The translations under genes were made by a program, and so were the position numbers. Shown in pieces: positions 32,369 to 41,197 of a stretch of DNA of 64,000 bases (position 1 is its first letter; each line of letters opens with the position of its first letter). The DNA is from Verrucomicrobiota bacterium (GTDB lineage Bacteria > Verrucomicrobiota > Verrucomicrobiia > Limisphaerales > JACRJZ01): the NCBI GenBank assembly GCA_016219875.1, contig JACRJZ010000059.1, forward strand, positions 1-64,000, written 5' to 3'. The notes under the pieces were generated by a model. The model had not been told where the DNA came from. It searched no databases and saw only the letters and a list, made by a program, of their open reading frames with translations.

Positions 32369-32728
32369 ATGAGCCCACCTCTGGCGACAATGTGCGTGCG
32401 TCGGTTGGACGGTTTCGTGTGGAGCGCGGCTGCATTCTGGACTGGGATCGTTTTCGCCGCCCTGGCATGGGAGTGGATGGAATCAAGGAAGCATGCGGAG
32501 GATCTGGCAAGTAGAGAGACCCGCTTCAGCATTCAGAAAAACCTCGTCCATCGCCGACGGGCCACCACGCACGGACCCGCCGTGACGCTCGTGAACCCCG
32601 CCTGCATGACGCGCCAGGTCCATGTCCTTGGTCAGGCGCAGGAGCGAGGACGGGAACTCAAGCGGGAGATCAACTCATTGTCGGCGCGGCTGGGGGAACC
32701 GCCCCGCTATCCGAATGAAACCGGATGA
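32369..32728 (+). CDS. Truncated sensor domain relic (DUF3365/heme-PAS-like N-terminus)
   Basis: A 119-residue protein. One TM segment (WSAAAFWTGIVFAALAWEWM, about 18-37) is followed by ESRKHAEDLASRETRFSIQKN and HRRRATTHG, which match the N-terminus of DUF3365-type membrane sensors. It then jumps to TLVNPACMTRQVHVLG. In intact members about 20 residues (typically ending in PVTE...NPYL) come between these motifs, so an internal deletion is inferred. The second half of the domain (after about 95) is missing. Its TGA overlaps the ATG of the corrinoid gene. It may be non-functional or a vestige of the receptor that once fed the kinase downstream. Confidence 0.6.
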   Translation: MSPPLATMCVRRLDGFVWSAAAFWTGIVFAALAWEWMESRKHAEDLASRETRFSIQKNLVHRRRATTHGPAVTLVNPACMTRQVHVLGQAQERGRELKREINSLSARLGEPPRYPNETG

Positions 32729-33444
32729 ACCTGCCGCAACTCATCACCGTCTTCAGCGAGGCGCTGTTCGATACGGATCGGGAGCGGGCGCTCCGGCTGG
32801 CTCGCGAGGCGGTGAACGAGGGGATCACGCCGGAGGAGGTGGTCTTTGACGTGGTCATCCCGGCGCTGGAGCAGCAGACCACCGCGCTCGGCGAAACCCT
32901 CGAACTGAACCTGGCTCAGCATTTCCTGACCTCGCAGATCGCCGCCGCCGTGACGGAAGAGATGGTTTCTCGATTCCAGCGGGCACCAGCCTTCATCGGG
33001 CAGGGCGTCGCCGGCATTCCCCGGTTCCCGCGGGCCCCGGCTCTCACCGGGCGGGTCGTCATAGGCAGCGCCCAGGGCGACTTGCACACGCTCGGAAAAA
33101 GGATCGTCCTGAGCTGCCTCCGCGCCCAGATGATCGAATGCAGCGACCTGGGCGTGAATGTTCCGCCGGAACGGTTCGTGACGGAGGCGGTGAGCCAACA
33201 AGCTCCGGTCATCGCGATTTCCGCCATGATGGTCCACACGGCCTTGGGGGAGAACGGCTGCCTCAAGGTGCGGCAGCTTCTGAAGGAGCAGGGACTCGAA
33301 GGCCGGATCAAGATCATCGTCGGCGGCGCTCCGTTCCGGTTCGACCCGCAGCTTTGCCAGCGGATTCAGGCTGATGCATGGGCCGAAGACGGCATCAAGG
33401 CAGGGAAGGTGATCACCAAGCTTTTTCAAGAGGTGCGACCATGA
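32725..33444 (+). CDS. Corrinoid (B12)-binding methyl-carrier protein, MtaC/MttC-like
   Basis: A 239-residue protein: an N-terminal helical cap (about 1-85), then a B12-binding Rossmann domain. The lower-ligand signature D-x-H-x-x-G is intact as DLHTLG (119-124), followed by GVNVPPERF, ISAMMVH and IIVGGAPF. Unlike most homologues it has an extra Pro/Arg-rich stretch of about 25 residues (RAPAFIGQGVAGIPRFPRAP) just before the Rossmann fold. It carries methyl groups between a substrate-specific methyltransferase and an MtaA-type enzyme. The start overlaps the relic sensor gene and the end overlaps the methyltransferase (ATGA). Confidence 0.88.
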   Translation: MNLPQLITVFSEALFDTDRERALRLAREAVNEGITPEEVVFDVVIPALEQQTTALGETLELNLAQHFLTSQIAAAVTEEMVSRFQRAPAFIGQGVAGIPRFPRAPALTGRVVIGSAQGDLHTLGKRIVLSCLRAQMIECSDLGVNVPPERFVTEAVSQQAPVIAISAMMVHTALGENGCLKVRQLLKEQGLEGRIKIIVGGAPFRFDPQLCQRIQADAWAEDGIKAGKVITKLFQEVRP

Positions 33445-34487
33445 TGACAGGGATGCAACGTCTGGCGGCGGCGATCAACGGCACCGAGTCCGACCGGATT
33501 CCGGTCTTCTGCAACCTGCTGGACCAGGGAGCCGGCGCGCTGGGGATGCCGCTTGAGGAGTACTACTCGCGCGGCGAATGCGTGGCCGAGGCGCAACTCA
33601 GGATGCGCGACAAGTACGGGCACGACAACGTCTGGAGTCTGTTTTACGTCGGGAAGGAAGCGGAGTTGCTGGGTTGCCGGAAAATCCTCTTCGCCAGTGA
33701 CGGCCCGCCAAACGTCGAGGAATGGGTTATCAAATCCCTCGACGACGTCCAACGCCTCCAGGTTCCGAGCGACGTGTCCAGCCACCCCGCCTTCGAGGAG
33801 GGACTGAAGTGTCTGCGCCTCCTGCGCCAGGAAGTGGGGGGCAAGTATCCCATCTGCGCCTACCTCACGGCGTCCATGGCGCTCCCCGCCCTGTTGATGG
33901 GCATGGAGAAATGGATGGAACTGCTCTTCCTCGGCCCCGCTGGCGTGCGGGACGAGCTGCTGGCCAGGTGCCACGAGTTTTTCGTGAAGGAACTGCTCGC
34001 CTACCGGAACGCCGGCGCCGATGTGCTGGTCTATTCCAATCCGTTCGGCTCCACGGACATTGTCCCGAGGAAGTTCTTCCTGGAGCATTCGCTGCCGTGG
34101 ATCGAGAAGGACGTCCGCGCGGTGGGCACGCCGGGGCTTGTCTATTACTGCGGAATGTCGCGGATGAATCCGGTGCTGGCCACAGTGCTCGAACGGACGG
34201 GGATCGGAGTGTATTACTTGGGACCGTTCGATGACGTGCGAGAAGGCAAGGAGATCCTCGCCGGACGCGCCCTCACTTGCGGAGTCATCAATGACATCCG
34301 GCTCATTGACTGGTCGCGGGAAGAAATCCGCCGCGAGGTGAAGCGGATCATTGAGGCGGGCCGGCCCGGAGGCAGGTTTCTCTTCGGGACGGGGGTCATG
34401 CCCTGCGGCATTCCCGAAGCGAACATCCGGACGATGCTCGAAGCCGCGTACGAATTCGGCAGTGACGAGAATGGGAGGATTCGATGA
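33441..34487 (+). CDS. UroD/MtaA-family corrinoid methyltransferase
   Basis: A 348-residue TIM-barrel protein of the uroporphyrinogen decarboxylase superfamily, in the branch that moves methyl groups between corrinoids and thiols. GMEKWMELLFLGP and DVLVYSNPFGSTDIVPRKFF are family markers. The thiol-zinc site of MtaA enzymes is H-x-C plus a distal Cys; here it reads YYCGMS (Tyr instead of His) and VMPCGIP, so zinc binding may differ. The ATG overlaps the corrinoid gene stop and its TGA overlaps the kinase ATG, so it is translated with both. No substrate-specific methyltransferase lies nearby. Confidence 0.85.
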   Translation: MMTGMQRLAAAINGTESDRIPVFCNLLDQGAGALGMPLEEYYSRGECVAEAQLRMRDKYGHDNVWSLFYVGKEAELLGCRKILFASDGPPNVEEWVIKSLDDVQRLQVPSDVSSHPAFEEGLKCLRLLRQEVGGKYPICAYLTASMALPALLMGMEKWMELLFLGPAGVRDELLARCHEFFVKELLAYRNAGADVLVYSNPFGSTDIVPRKFFLEHSLPWIEKDVRAVGTPGLVYYCGMSRMNPVLATVLERTGIGVYYLGPFDDVREGKEILAGRALTCGVINDIRLIDWSREEIRREVKRIIEAGRPGGRFLFGTGVMPCGIPEANIRTMLEAAYEFGSDENGRIR

Positions 34488-37400
34488 GCGACCTGACGAC
34501 CATCCCCACGGCCGAGTTGGCGAATCTGGAAGAGCGCCTCCGGAAGCTCGCCACCGACAAGTCCAACCTCCAGTTGATCCTCCAACTGATGAACCGGGTG
34601 AGCGCCGCCGCCGGACTCGAGAACACGGTCGGGAACATGCTGCAGGCCGTCGGCGACGTGATTGGCGGCGTGAACCTCATCCTTTATTACCGCGTCGGTG
34701 GGGAGCTCCACTCTGCCAATCTCGGGGGCGACCGGAAGCAACTCAGCGTTCTGGAGGACGATCTTGTCCGGCGGGCCTTTGAGACTCGCGAACCCGTCGA
34801 GCGTGAGCACTCCTTCAGCGACACGCGGATGCTGACGCCGGAATTCACCAGCGCGTACACCTGGGCGGTTCCGCTCCTGGTGGGCTCCGAGGTCATCGGC
34901 GTGCTCAAGTTGGAAAGCCTGCACCTCGCCATGTGCGAGCTGTCCCAGCAATTGCCCACCTTCTTCAGTTATGCCGCCCTGGTCCTGAAGCACGAGATTG
35001 AGAGCCACTCGAAGCACCTGCAAGCCGCCAGGCTCGCGGCCATCGTCGAGTTCTCGGATGACGCCATCATTGGGAAGACCCTGGAGGGCGTCATCACGAG
35101 TTGGAACCGAGGAGCGGAGAGAATCTACGGCTATACGGCGACGGAGATGGTGGGCCGGTCGATGACGCGGTTGGCGCCGCCGGGATACGAGGACGACGTG
35201 CCCCGGATCCTGGCGCGGCTTGCGGACGGCCAGCACCTTGAGCATTACGAGACGGTCCGACGGAGAAAGGACGGCCGGGATATCCACGTTTCCCTGGCCA
35301 TTTCGCCGATCAAGGACGCCGCCGGGAGCATCGTGGGGGCCTCGACCATTGCCCGCGACATCACCGAGCGCAAACATGCGGAGGAGGAACTGCGCCGGGT
35401 GAACCGGGCCCTGCGCATGCTCAGCGATTCCAACCAGGCGTTGATCCGCATCACTGACGAAGCCACCCTGCTGAACGAGGTCTGCCGGATTGTCGTCGAG
35501 GTTGGGGGCTATCGCATGGCGTGGGTGGGATTCGCCGAGCAGGATGCAGCGAAAACTTTGCGGCCGGTGGCCCGCGCGGGACTCGACTCAGGATATGTTG
35601 AGTCGGCTGGCCTAACTTGGGCGGACACCGAACGCGGTCGAGGCCCGGGCGGCACCGTGATCCGCACAGGGCAGTTGTGCCTGGTCCGCGACATCCCCAA
35701 CGATCCTGCCTTCGCTCCCTGGCGGGAGATGGCCGCTCGGTGCGGATTCCAGTCGATCATCGCGTTACCCTTGACCAGTGAAGGCCAGACGTTCGGGGCG
35801 CTGGGCATCTATGCCGCCGAGGTGGATGCCTTCGACGCCCAGGAGGTGGAGGTTTTAAAAGAACTGGCCGGCGATTTGGCGTTTGGCGTTGCGGCGGTGC
35901 GCACCCAGCTTGCGCGCAAGAAGGCGGAGGAGGCCATTGGCGTCTCGGAACTCAAGTACCGCATCGTGGCCGACAACACCTATGACTGGGAATTCTGGCT
36001 AAGCCCCGAGGGGCGGTTCCTGTACACATCGCCGTCGTGCGAGCGGATCACCGGATTCAAACCGGCGGATTTTGAGGCTGACCCCACCCTGCTGGATCAA
36101 CTCATTCATCCCGACGATCGCCAGCGTTTTGCGGCCTACCAGCGGGAGGCGCTGAGCGGCCGTCAGGAACCGGAACAGCAGTTCCGCGTGGTTCGCCCTG
36201 ATGGCACCGAGCGCTGGATTGGCCATGTCAGCGCAGCCGTCCATGACGAAACCGGCCGGTTCCTCGGCGTGCGGGGCAGCAATCGTGACATCACCGAGCG
36301 CAAACGCGCGGAAGAGGCCTTGGCCCTGTTCCGGGCGCTCATCGACCGAACGACTGACGCTGTCGAGGTTCTCGATCCTGAAACAGGCCGGTTTCTCGAC
36401 GTAAACGAAAAGGCCTGCCAAGCCCACGGGTACACGCGCGAGGAGTTCCTGAAGCTGACCGTGTTTGACATCGAGATCAGCCTCGACCCAACGAACCGCG
36501 AGTTTTGGCCAGAGTGGATGAAAGAAGTCCGGAGCGCAGGTTTCAAGCCGTTTGAAGGGAGGCATCGGCGCAAGGACGGCTCGACGTTCCCCGTCGAAGT
36601 CAACGTCAACTATATCCGTCTGGACCGCGATTATCTGGTTTCCGTGGCGCGCGACATCACCGAGCGCAAACAGGCGGAAGAAGCGCTAAACCAGACGCAC
36701 CAGAGCTATGTGGCGCTGGTGAATTCCATCGATGGGATCGTTTGGGAGGCCGACGTGCAGACCTTCGCCTTCAGCTTTGTCAGCCACCCAGCCGAACGGC
36801 TGCTGGGCTATCCGACGGAGCGCTGGCTGGCTGAGCCGACCTTCTGGAAGGATCATCTTCATCCCGACGATCAGGAATGGGCCGTTGACTTCTGTGCCAA
36901 GGCCGTCCGGGAAAAGCGGTCGCACGATTTCGAGTACCGCATGTTGGCGGCGGACGGCCGCGTCGTCTGGTTGCGGGATATCGTGACCGTCACGGTCGAG
37001 AACGACCAGCCGGTTCGATTGCGGGGCGTGATGGTGGACATCACCGAGCGCAAGCGGGCGGAGGAAGCGCTCCGAACCAGTGAAGCCAATCTCCAACTCG
37101 CCCTGGAGGCCGGGCGCCTGGGGGATTGGCGGTGGAACATCGTCACCGGCGAAATCACCTGGTCAGCACAGTGCAAGGCGCTCTACGGCCTGTCTCCCGA
37201 CGCGGACGTAAACCATGAACAGTTCCTCGCGCTCGTGCATCCGGACGACCGCGAGTGCGTGGTCGCTGCGCTCAAGCAGGCGGTGGAGACCCGGGTGGAC
37301 TACGAGGTGGAAAAGCGCGTCATCTGGCCCGACGGGTCAGTGCATTGGACCGCTTCCCGGGGCCGGGTGTTCTGCGATGCCGCCGGCCAGCCCTTGCACA

Positions 37401-39187
37401 TGGCGGGCGTGACCATGGACATCAGCGCCCGCAAGCAAGCCGAGACAGCGCTCCGCGAGAGCGAGGCGCGCTACCGCTTCCTGGCGGAGCATATTACGGA
37501 TGTCGTGTGGGCCTTCGACGTCAACTCGATGCGGTTTACGTATGTCAGCCCCTCCATCGCGCAACTGCGGGGGGTCACGAGTGAAGAAGCTCTGAGCCAA
37601 TCCCTGGACGAGCGGCTGACCCCCGGCTCGTTGGACATGGTCCAGGCGAAACTTCCGGCGCGCCTCCAAGCCTATCTGAGCGGGGATACCAGCGCAGTGA
37701 CCCAGACCGACATTCTCGAGCAGACGCACAAAGGCGGAAGCCTGATTTGGACCGAGGTGGTTTCCACTTTCGTTGGCGACGCCAAGACTGGGGTCCAGGT
37801 GATCGGCGTGTCCCGCGACATCACCGAGCGTCACCGGATCAAGCTGGCCCTCCAGCGCGATGAAGCGGAACTGTCCGCCATCTACGATCACGCGCCGGTC
37901 ATGATGGTCCTGCTCGACGAAGACCTTTGCCTGCGGCGTTTGAATCAGGCGGCGATCGAGTTTGCCCGCCGGCCCGAAGGTGAAGTCCTGGGGACGCGCG
38001 CCGGGGACCTGCTGGGTTGCCTCCATGCGCTGGACGATCCACGCGGTTGCGGCTGCGGCCCGGCATGCACCACCTGTCCGCTCCGGCTGAGCATCCGTGA
38101 CACCCTCCAGACCGGCCAGAGCCACCGGCGCGTCGAAGCCAGGCCCAGTCTCATCCACGGCCGCGAAAACTGGGATGTGACTCTGCTGGCCTCGACGGCC
38201 CGGCTTGTCCTGGAGAACAAACCGATGGTCCTGCTGTGCTTGGAAGACATCTCCCGACAGAAACGAGCCGAAGAGAAGACGCGGGAGCAGGCCGCTTTGC
38301 TGGAAATCGCCCAGGACGCCATCTCCGTGCTCGACCTGAAAGGCAAAGTGCTTTTCTGGAATCGGGGTGCAGAACGGCTCTACGGGTGGACTCACCAGGA
38401 AGCTCTCGACCACGAAGCCGAGACTCTGGTCTTCGGGGGAGCCTCGCCCGAATTCCGGGACCTTCTGCAAACGGTCTTGGCCCGCGGCGAATGGAACGGC
38501 GAACTGCACCAAGTGACGAGAAGCGGCACGCGGGTCCTGACCCAAAGCCGGGCCACGCTGGTGCAAGATCCCGCCGGTCTTCCCAAGTCGATCCTGGTTG
38601 TCAGCACGGACGTGACGGAGCAGAAGGCGCTCGAGGCCCGCTACCTCCGGGCCCAGCGCATGGAGAGCATTGGTTCCCTGGCCGGCGGAGTGGCCCACGA
38701 TCTCAACAACATTCTCGCGCCCATGTTGCTGGCGGTGGACCTGCTGCGCCCTTTGAGCCAGCGACCCGAGGACGAGCAGATGCTGAACCTCCTGGAGAAC
38801 AGCGCACGGCGCGGCGCCGCCATTGTCAAACAACTGCTCACGTTTGGGCGCGGCCTGGGAGGCGAGCGGGTCGAGATGCAGCCGCGCACCCTGCTCAAGG
38901 AAATGGCCAAGGTCATCCACGAAACCTTTCCCAAGTCGATCACCCTGGAACAGCGGTTCCCGGAAGATCTGTGGACCCTCCGGGCAGACGCCACGCAGAT
39001 CCACCAAGTGCTGATGAACCTGTGTGTGAACGCCCGCGACGCCATGCCCCGGGGCGGGCGGCTTACCCTGGCCGCCGAGAACCTGGTGCTGGACAGGACT
39101 ATGCCCGCCTCAATCCCGAGGCCAAGCCCGGCCCCTACGTTGTCTTTCTGGTCGCGGACACCGGCACCGGCATTCCGCCCGAGGTGA
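34484..39187 (+). CDS. Multi-PAS/GAF sensor histidine kinase, N-terminal part (frameshifted)
   Basis: A 1567-residue open frame, no membrane segments. Order: GAF (about 20-180), PAS (185-305), GAF (310-480), then seven further PAS/PAC units to about 1380, each closing with ITERK.AEEAL or similar, then HisKA with SLAGGVAHDLNNILAP (phospho-acceptor H1405) and the N-box half of the ATPase. The seventh PAS unit of the protein carries a Cys cluster (CGCGPACTTCP, near 1190) as in metal- or Fe-S-binding sensors. The frame goes wrong at about 39094: codons change from LVLD to an out-of-frame tail (TMPASIPRPSPAP), while the kinase continues in another frame in 39187-39786. It is coupled upstream to the corrinoid methyltransferase pair. 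Confidence 0.85.
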   Translation: MSDLTTIPTAELANLEERLRKLATDKSNLQLILQLMNRVSAAAGLENTVGNMLQAVGDVIGGVNLILYYRVGGELHSANLGGDRKQLSVLEDDLVRRAFETREPVEREHSFSDTRMLTPEFTSAYTWAVPLLVGSEVIGVLKLESLHLAMCELSQQLPTFFSYAALVLKHEIESHSKHLQAARLAAIVEFSDDAIIGKTLEGVITSWNRGAERIYGYTATEMVGRSMTRLAPPGYEDDVPRILARLADGQHLEHYETVRRRKDGRDIHVSLAISPIKDAAGSIVGASTIARDITERKHAEEELRRVNRALRMLSDSNQALIRITDEATLLNEVCRIVVEVGGYRMAWVGFAEQDAAKTLRPVARAGLDSGYVESAGLTWADTERGRGPGGTVIRTGQLCLVRDIPNDPAFAPWREMAARCGFQSIIALPLTSEGQTFGALGIYAAEVDAFDAQEVEVLKELAGDLAFGVAAVRTQLARKKAEEAIGVSELKYRIVADNTYDWEFWLSPEGRFLYTSPSCERITGFKPADFEADPTLLDQLIHPDDRQRFAAYQREALSGRQEPEQQFRVVRPDGTERWIGHVSAAVHDETGRFLGVRGSNRDITERKRAEEALALFRALIDRTTDAVEVLDPETGRFLDVNEKACQAHGYTREEFLKLTVFDIEISLDPTNREFWPEWMKEVRSAGFKPFEGRHRRKDGSTFPVEVNVNYIRLDRDYLVSVARDITERKQAEEALNQTHQSYVALVNSIDGIVWEADVQTFAFSFVSHPAERLLGYPTERWLAEPTFWKDHLHPDDQEWAVDFCAKAVREKRSHDFEYRMLAADGRVVWLRDIVTVTVENDQPVRLRGVMVDITERKRAEEALRTSEANLQLALEAGRLGDWRWNIVTGEITWSAQCKALYGLSPDADVNHEQFLALVHPDDRECVVAALKQAVETRVDYEVEKRVIWPDGSVHWTASRGRVFCDAAGQPLHMAGVTMDISARKQAETALRESEARYRFLAEHITDVVWAFDVNSMRFTYVSPSIAQLRGVTSEEALSQSLDERLTPGSLDMVQAKLPARLQAYLSGDTSAVTQTDILEQTHKGGSLIWTEVVSTFVGDAKTGVQVIGVSRDITERHRIKLALQRDEAELSAIYDHAPVMMVLLDEDLCLRRLNQAAIEFARRPEGEVLGTRAGDLLGCLHALDDPRGCGCGPACTTCPLRLSIRDTLQTGQSHRRVEARPSLIHGRENWDVTLLASTARLVLENKPMVLLCLEDISRQKRAEEKTREQAALLEIAQDAISVLDLKGKVLFWNRGAERLYGWTHQEALDHEAETLVFGGASPEFRDLLQTVLARGEWNGELHQVTRSGTRVLTQSRATLVQDPAGLPKSILVVSTDVTEQKALEARYLRAQRMESIGSLAGGVAHDLNNILAPMLLAVDLLRPLSQRPEDEQMLNLLENSARRGAAIVKQLLTFGRGLGGERVEMQPRTLLKEMAKVIHETFPKSITLEQRFPEDLWTLRADATQIHQVLMNLCVNARDAMPRGGRLTLAAENLVLDRTMPASIPRPSPAPTLSFWSRTPAPAFRPR

Positions 39188-39786
39188 TGGACAAGATCTT
39201 CGATCCCTTCTTCACCACCAAAGACCCGGGGAAGGGCACAGGCTTGGGTTTGGCGACGGTCTTGGGCATCGTCAAGGGCCACGGCGGGTTTGTGCAGGTG
39301 CAGAGCCATCCCGGCCAAGGCAGCGTGTTCCACGCTTACCTGCCGGCTATCGGCGGCCTGCTCGCTCCGTCGTCTGAGGTCACAGCCCGCCCGCCCCAAT
39401 GGCGGGGCCGCGGGGAACTGGTCTTGTTGGTGGACGACGAGGAATCCGTCCGCGAGATCGCGCGGCGCACCCTCCAATCCCACGGCTACCACGTGCTCGT
39501 CGCGGCGGATGGGGCGGAGGGGCTGGCCACCTTCCGCGCCCAGTCCAAAGCGATCCACCTCCTGGTCACCGACATGGTTATGCCCATTTTGGACGGGGCC
39601 ACTCTCATCCGGGCCGCGCGGCAGATCGAACCGGGCTTGCCCGTGGTGGCCATGAGCGGCCTGCACGCGCAGCAGGAAGAAGCGATGGGACCCCACACCA
39701 AGGCCGACGCGTTTCTCTCGAAGCCCTTCACCTCGGATCGGCTGCTCGCCTCCCTTCACCGGGCGCTTGGCAGCCGGACGATTTGA
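39187..39786 (+). CDS. C-terminal ATPase G-box and receiver half of the split hybrid kinase
   Basis: A 199-residue continuation: MDKIFDPFFTTKDPGKGTGLGLATV (ATP lid and G2 box), then a receiver domain (about 80-190) with LVTDMVMP (phospho-acceptor Asp near residue 136) and FLSKPF. In the same frame upstream the residues DYARLNPEAKPGPYVVFLVADTGTGIPPEV (39097-39186) are also kinase-like, so the natural gene is one reading frame to 39786. The ATG at 39187 overlaps the upstream TGA (TGATG), so reinitiation could still make this fragment. The missing base is consistent with LVLDEDYARLN. Confidence 0.7.
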   Translation: MDKIFDPFFTTKDPGKGTGLGLATVLGIVKGHGGFVQVQSHPGQGSVFHAYLPAIGGLLAPSSEVTARPPQWRGRGELVLLVDDEESVREIARRTLQSHGYHVLVAADGAEGLATFRAQSKAIHLLVTDMVMPILDGATLIRAARQIEPGLPVVAMSGLHAQQEEAMGPHTKADAFLSKPFTSDRLLASLHRALGSRTI

Positions 39787-39801
39787 TTGCAGACTCCCGC
39801 C

Positions 39802-40470
39802 ATGCTTGAACCTGCCGAGCGCCGGATCGCGAAGATCTTGTTGGTGGAAGACCACGAGATCATGCGGGAGGGAGTGCGCCTCCTGATCGGGCGGGAACCG
39901 GATTTGCAGGTGGTGGGCGAGGCTGCGGACGCGCGGACGGCCCTGGAACTGACCGGGCGTCTGCATCCCGACTTGGTGGTGTTGGATCTCGGCTTGCCGG
40001 ACGCCCACGGCACGGACCTGGCACGGCGAATCCTGGAGCATCAACCTTCCGCGCGCCTCATCATCCTGTCGGCTCAGGGGGACCCGGACTTGCTCAAGGA
40101 GGCGCTCGAGGCCGGCGTCTCCGGTTATGTTCTCAAGGCCAACTCGTCCGACGAATTGGTGCGCGCCCTCCGCGCCGTGGCCGCCGGCCGGATGTATCTC
40201 TGTCCCGAACTTTGTTCGACCATGCTCACCGGCTACAAGCGGCTCCTGGAAACCCCCAACCGGCCCAGCCCCGGCGATCTTTCTGAGCGAGAGCGCGGCG
40301 TGCTCAGACTGCTTTCGGAAGGCCGCACGACCAAGGAAATCGCCGATGAACTGGGGCTGAGCACCAAGACGATCGAAACCCACCGGCTGCGGATCATGGA
40401 AAAGCTGGGCGTGCATAGCGTGGCTGAGTTGACGAAGCACGCCATTCGGTTGGGACTCACTTCGGTCTGA
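39802..40470 (+). CDS. NarL/LuxR-type response regulator
   Basis: A 222-residue regulator: receiver (1-125, phospho-acceptor D62 in VVLDLGLPD, K in YVLKANS) and a GerE helix-turn-helix (about 155-215, LSERERGVLRLLSEGRTTKEIADELGLSTKTIETHRLRIMEKL). It starts 15 bases after the kinase gene ends, so it is very probably the output of that kinase. Target genes are not in sight; the chemotaxis genes downstream have their own leader. It is the last coupled gene of the corrinoid-kinase run. Confidence 0.92.
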   Translation: MLEPAERRIAKILLVEDHEIMREGVRLLIGREPDLQVVGEAADARTALELTGRLHPDLVVLDLGLPDAHGTDLARRILEHQPSARLIILSAQGDPDLLKEALEAGVSGYVLKANSSDELVRALRAVAAGRMYLCPELCSTMLTGYKRLLETPNRPSPGDLSERERGVLRLLSEGRTTKEIADELGLSTKTIETHRLRIMEKLGVHSVAELTKHAIRLGLTSV

Positions 40471-41020
40471 ACCCGCGGGCGTTTCCCCGGCCCAGAGTCG
40501 GCAAGCTGTCGAGATCTGCGTCCGAAGGCGGGGCCGGATTCAGATGCTCCGAGAGGCGCGCCAGTGTCTGACCGGGCCATGGCCGCCTCACCGTAAACGC
40601 CGACGAACGATCGTCGTACCCGGCGGGGTCGTGCCGACACTCTGTCCGCTTTGGGGGCCATGGCCGAAATGCCTTCGTGCCTGCAACCGCTCCTCGGCTC
40701 GCGGCCTGCGATTATGCGGAGCGCGTTCAGGAATAACGCGACTTCGTTCAGGAACTCCCTAATTTAGCCCCACCGTCTCCCGCCGATATGGCAGACGTGA
40801 ACATCTCGGCTCCGACAGTTGATTCAGACTCCAACCGCGCTGCAAAGGCACGCGAGTGCTCCATTCCCACGCTGGAGGGTGAATCCTGTTTCCGGCCCAT
40901 GAGCTGCACCCCCCTCACTCTGTCCCCCTCCTTCAGCGGGGAAGGGATCCCGCAGGACGAGTGAGAGGGATGCGGCGGGGCTGACCTGCTCTCCGCCTCC
41001 CAGAGACAACCAACCAGACT
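40471..41020. other. Gene-free leader with an inverted repeat
   Basis: A 550-base stretch without a supported gene. It holds a hairpin element at 40911-40970 (CCCCTCACTCTGTCC against GGACGAGTGAGAGGG). Otherwise nothing recognisable was found. A promoter for the chemotaxis genes must lie here. Confidence 0.5.
40911..40970. repeat. REP-like hairpin upstream of the chemotaxis genes
   Basis: Left arm CCCCTCACTCTGTCC and right arm GGACGAGTGAGAGGG with a GC-rich centre containing GGGGAAGGGATCCC. It is of the CCCCTCAC...GTGAGGG type common in high-GC genomes. Confidence 0.6.
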
Positions 41021-41155
41021 ATGAAACTCAGCAAGAAACTCGCAGCAGGCTTCGGCGGTTTGACCCTCATCGCGGTCGGGCTGGGGATCGCGGGCTACTT
41101 CCACCCGACCAGAAAGGACCGCTCCCACGAAACGGAACTGGCGGTGACGGAATAG
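41021..41155 (+). CDS. Very short chemotaxis-receptor-like N-terminal peptide
   Basis: A 44-residue open frame, MKLSKKLAAGFGGLTLIAVG at the start, with one TM segment and a short polar tail. It closely resembles the first residues of methyl-accepting chemotaxis proteins, including the complete receptor gene that begins 43 bases later. It is probably a truncated duplicate; the tail after the TM (HPTRKDRSHETELAVTE) has no sensor domain. It may be a relic or be made as a small membrane peptide. Confidence 0.55.
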   Translation: MKLSKKLAAGFGGLTLIAVGLGIAGYFHPTRKDRSHETELAVTE

Positions 41156-41197
41156 CTCTCACGTTCTCCCTCCCTCAACCTCTCCTATCCCAATTCT

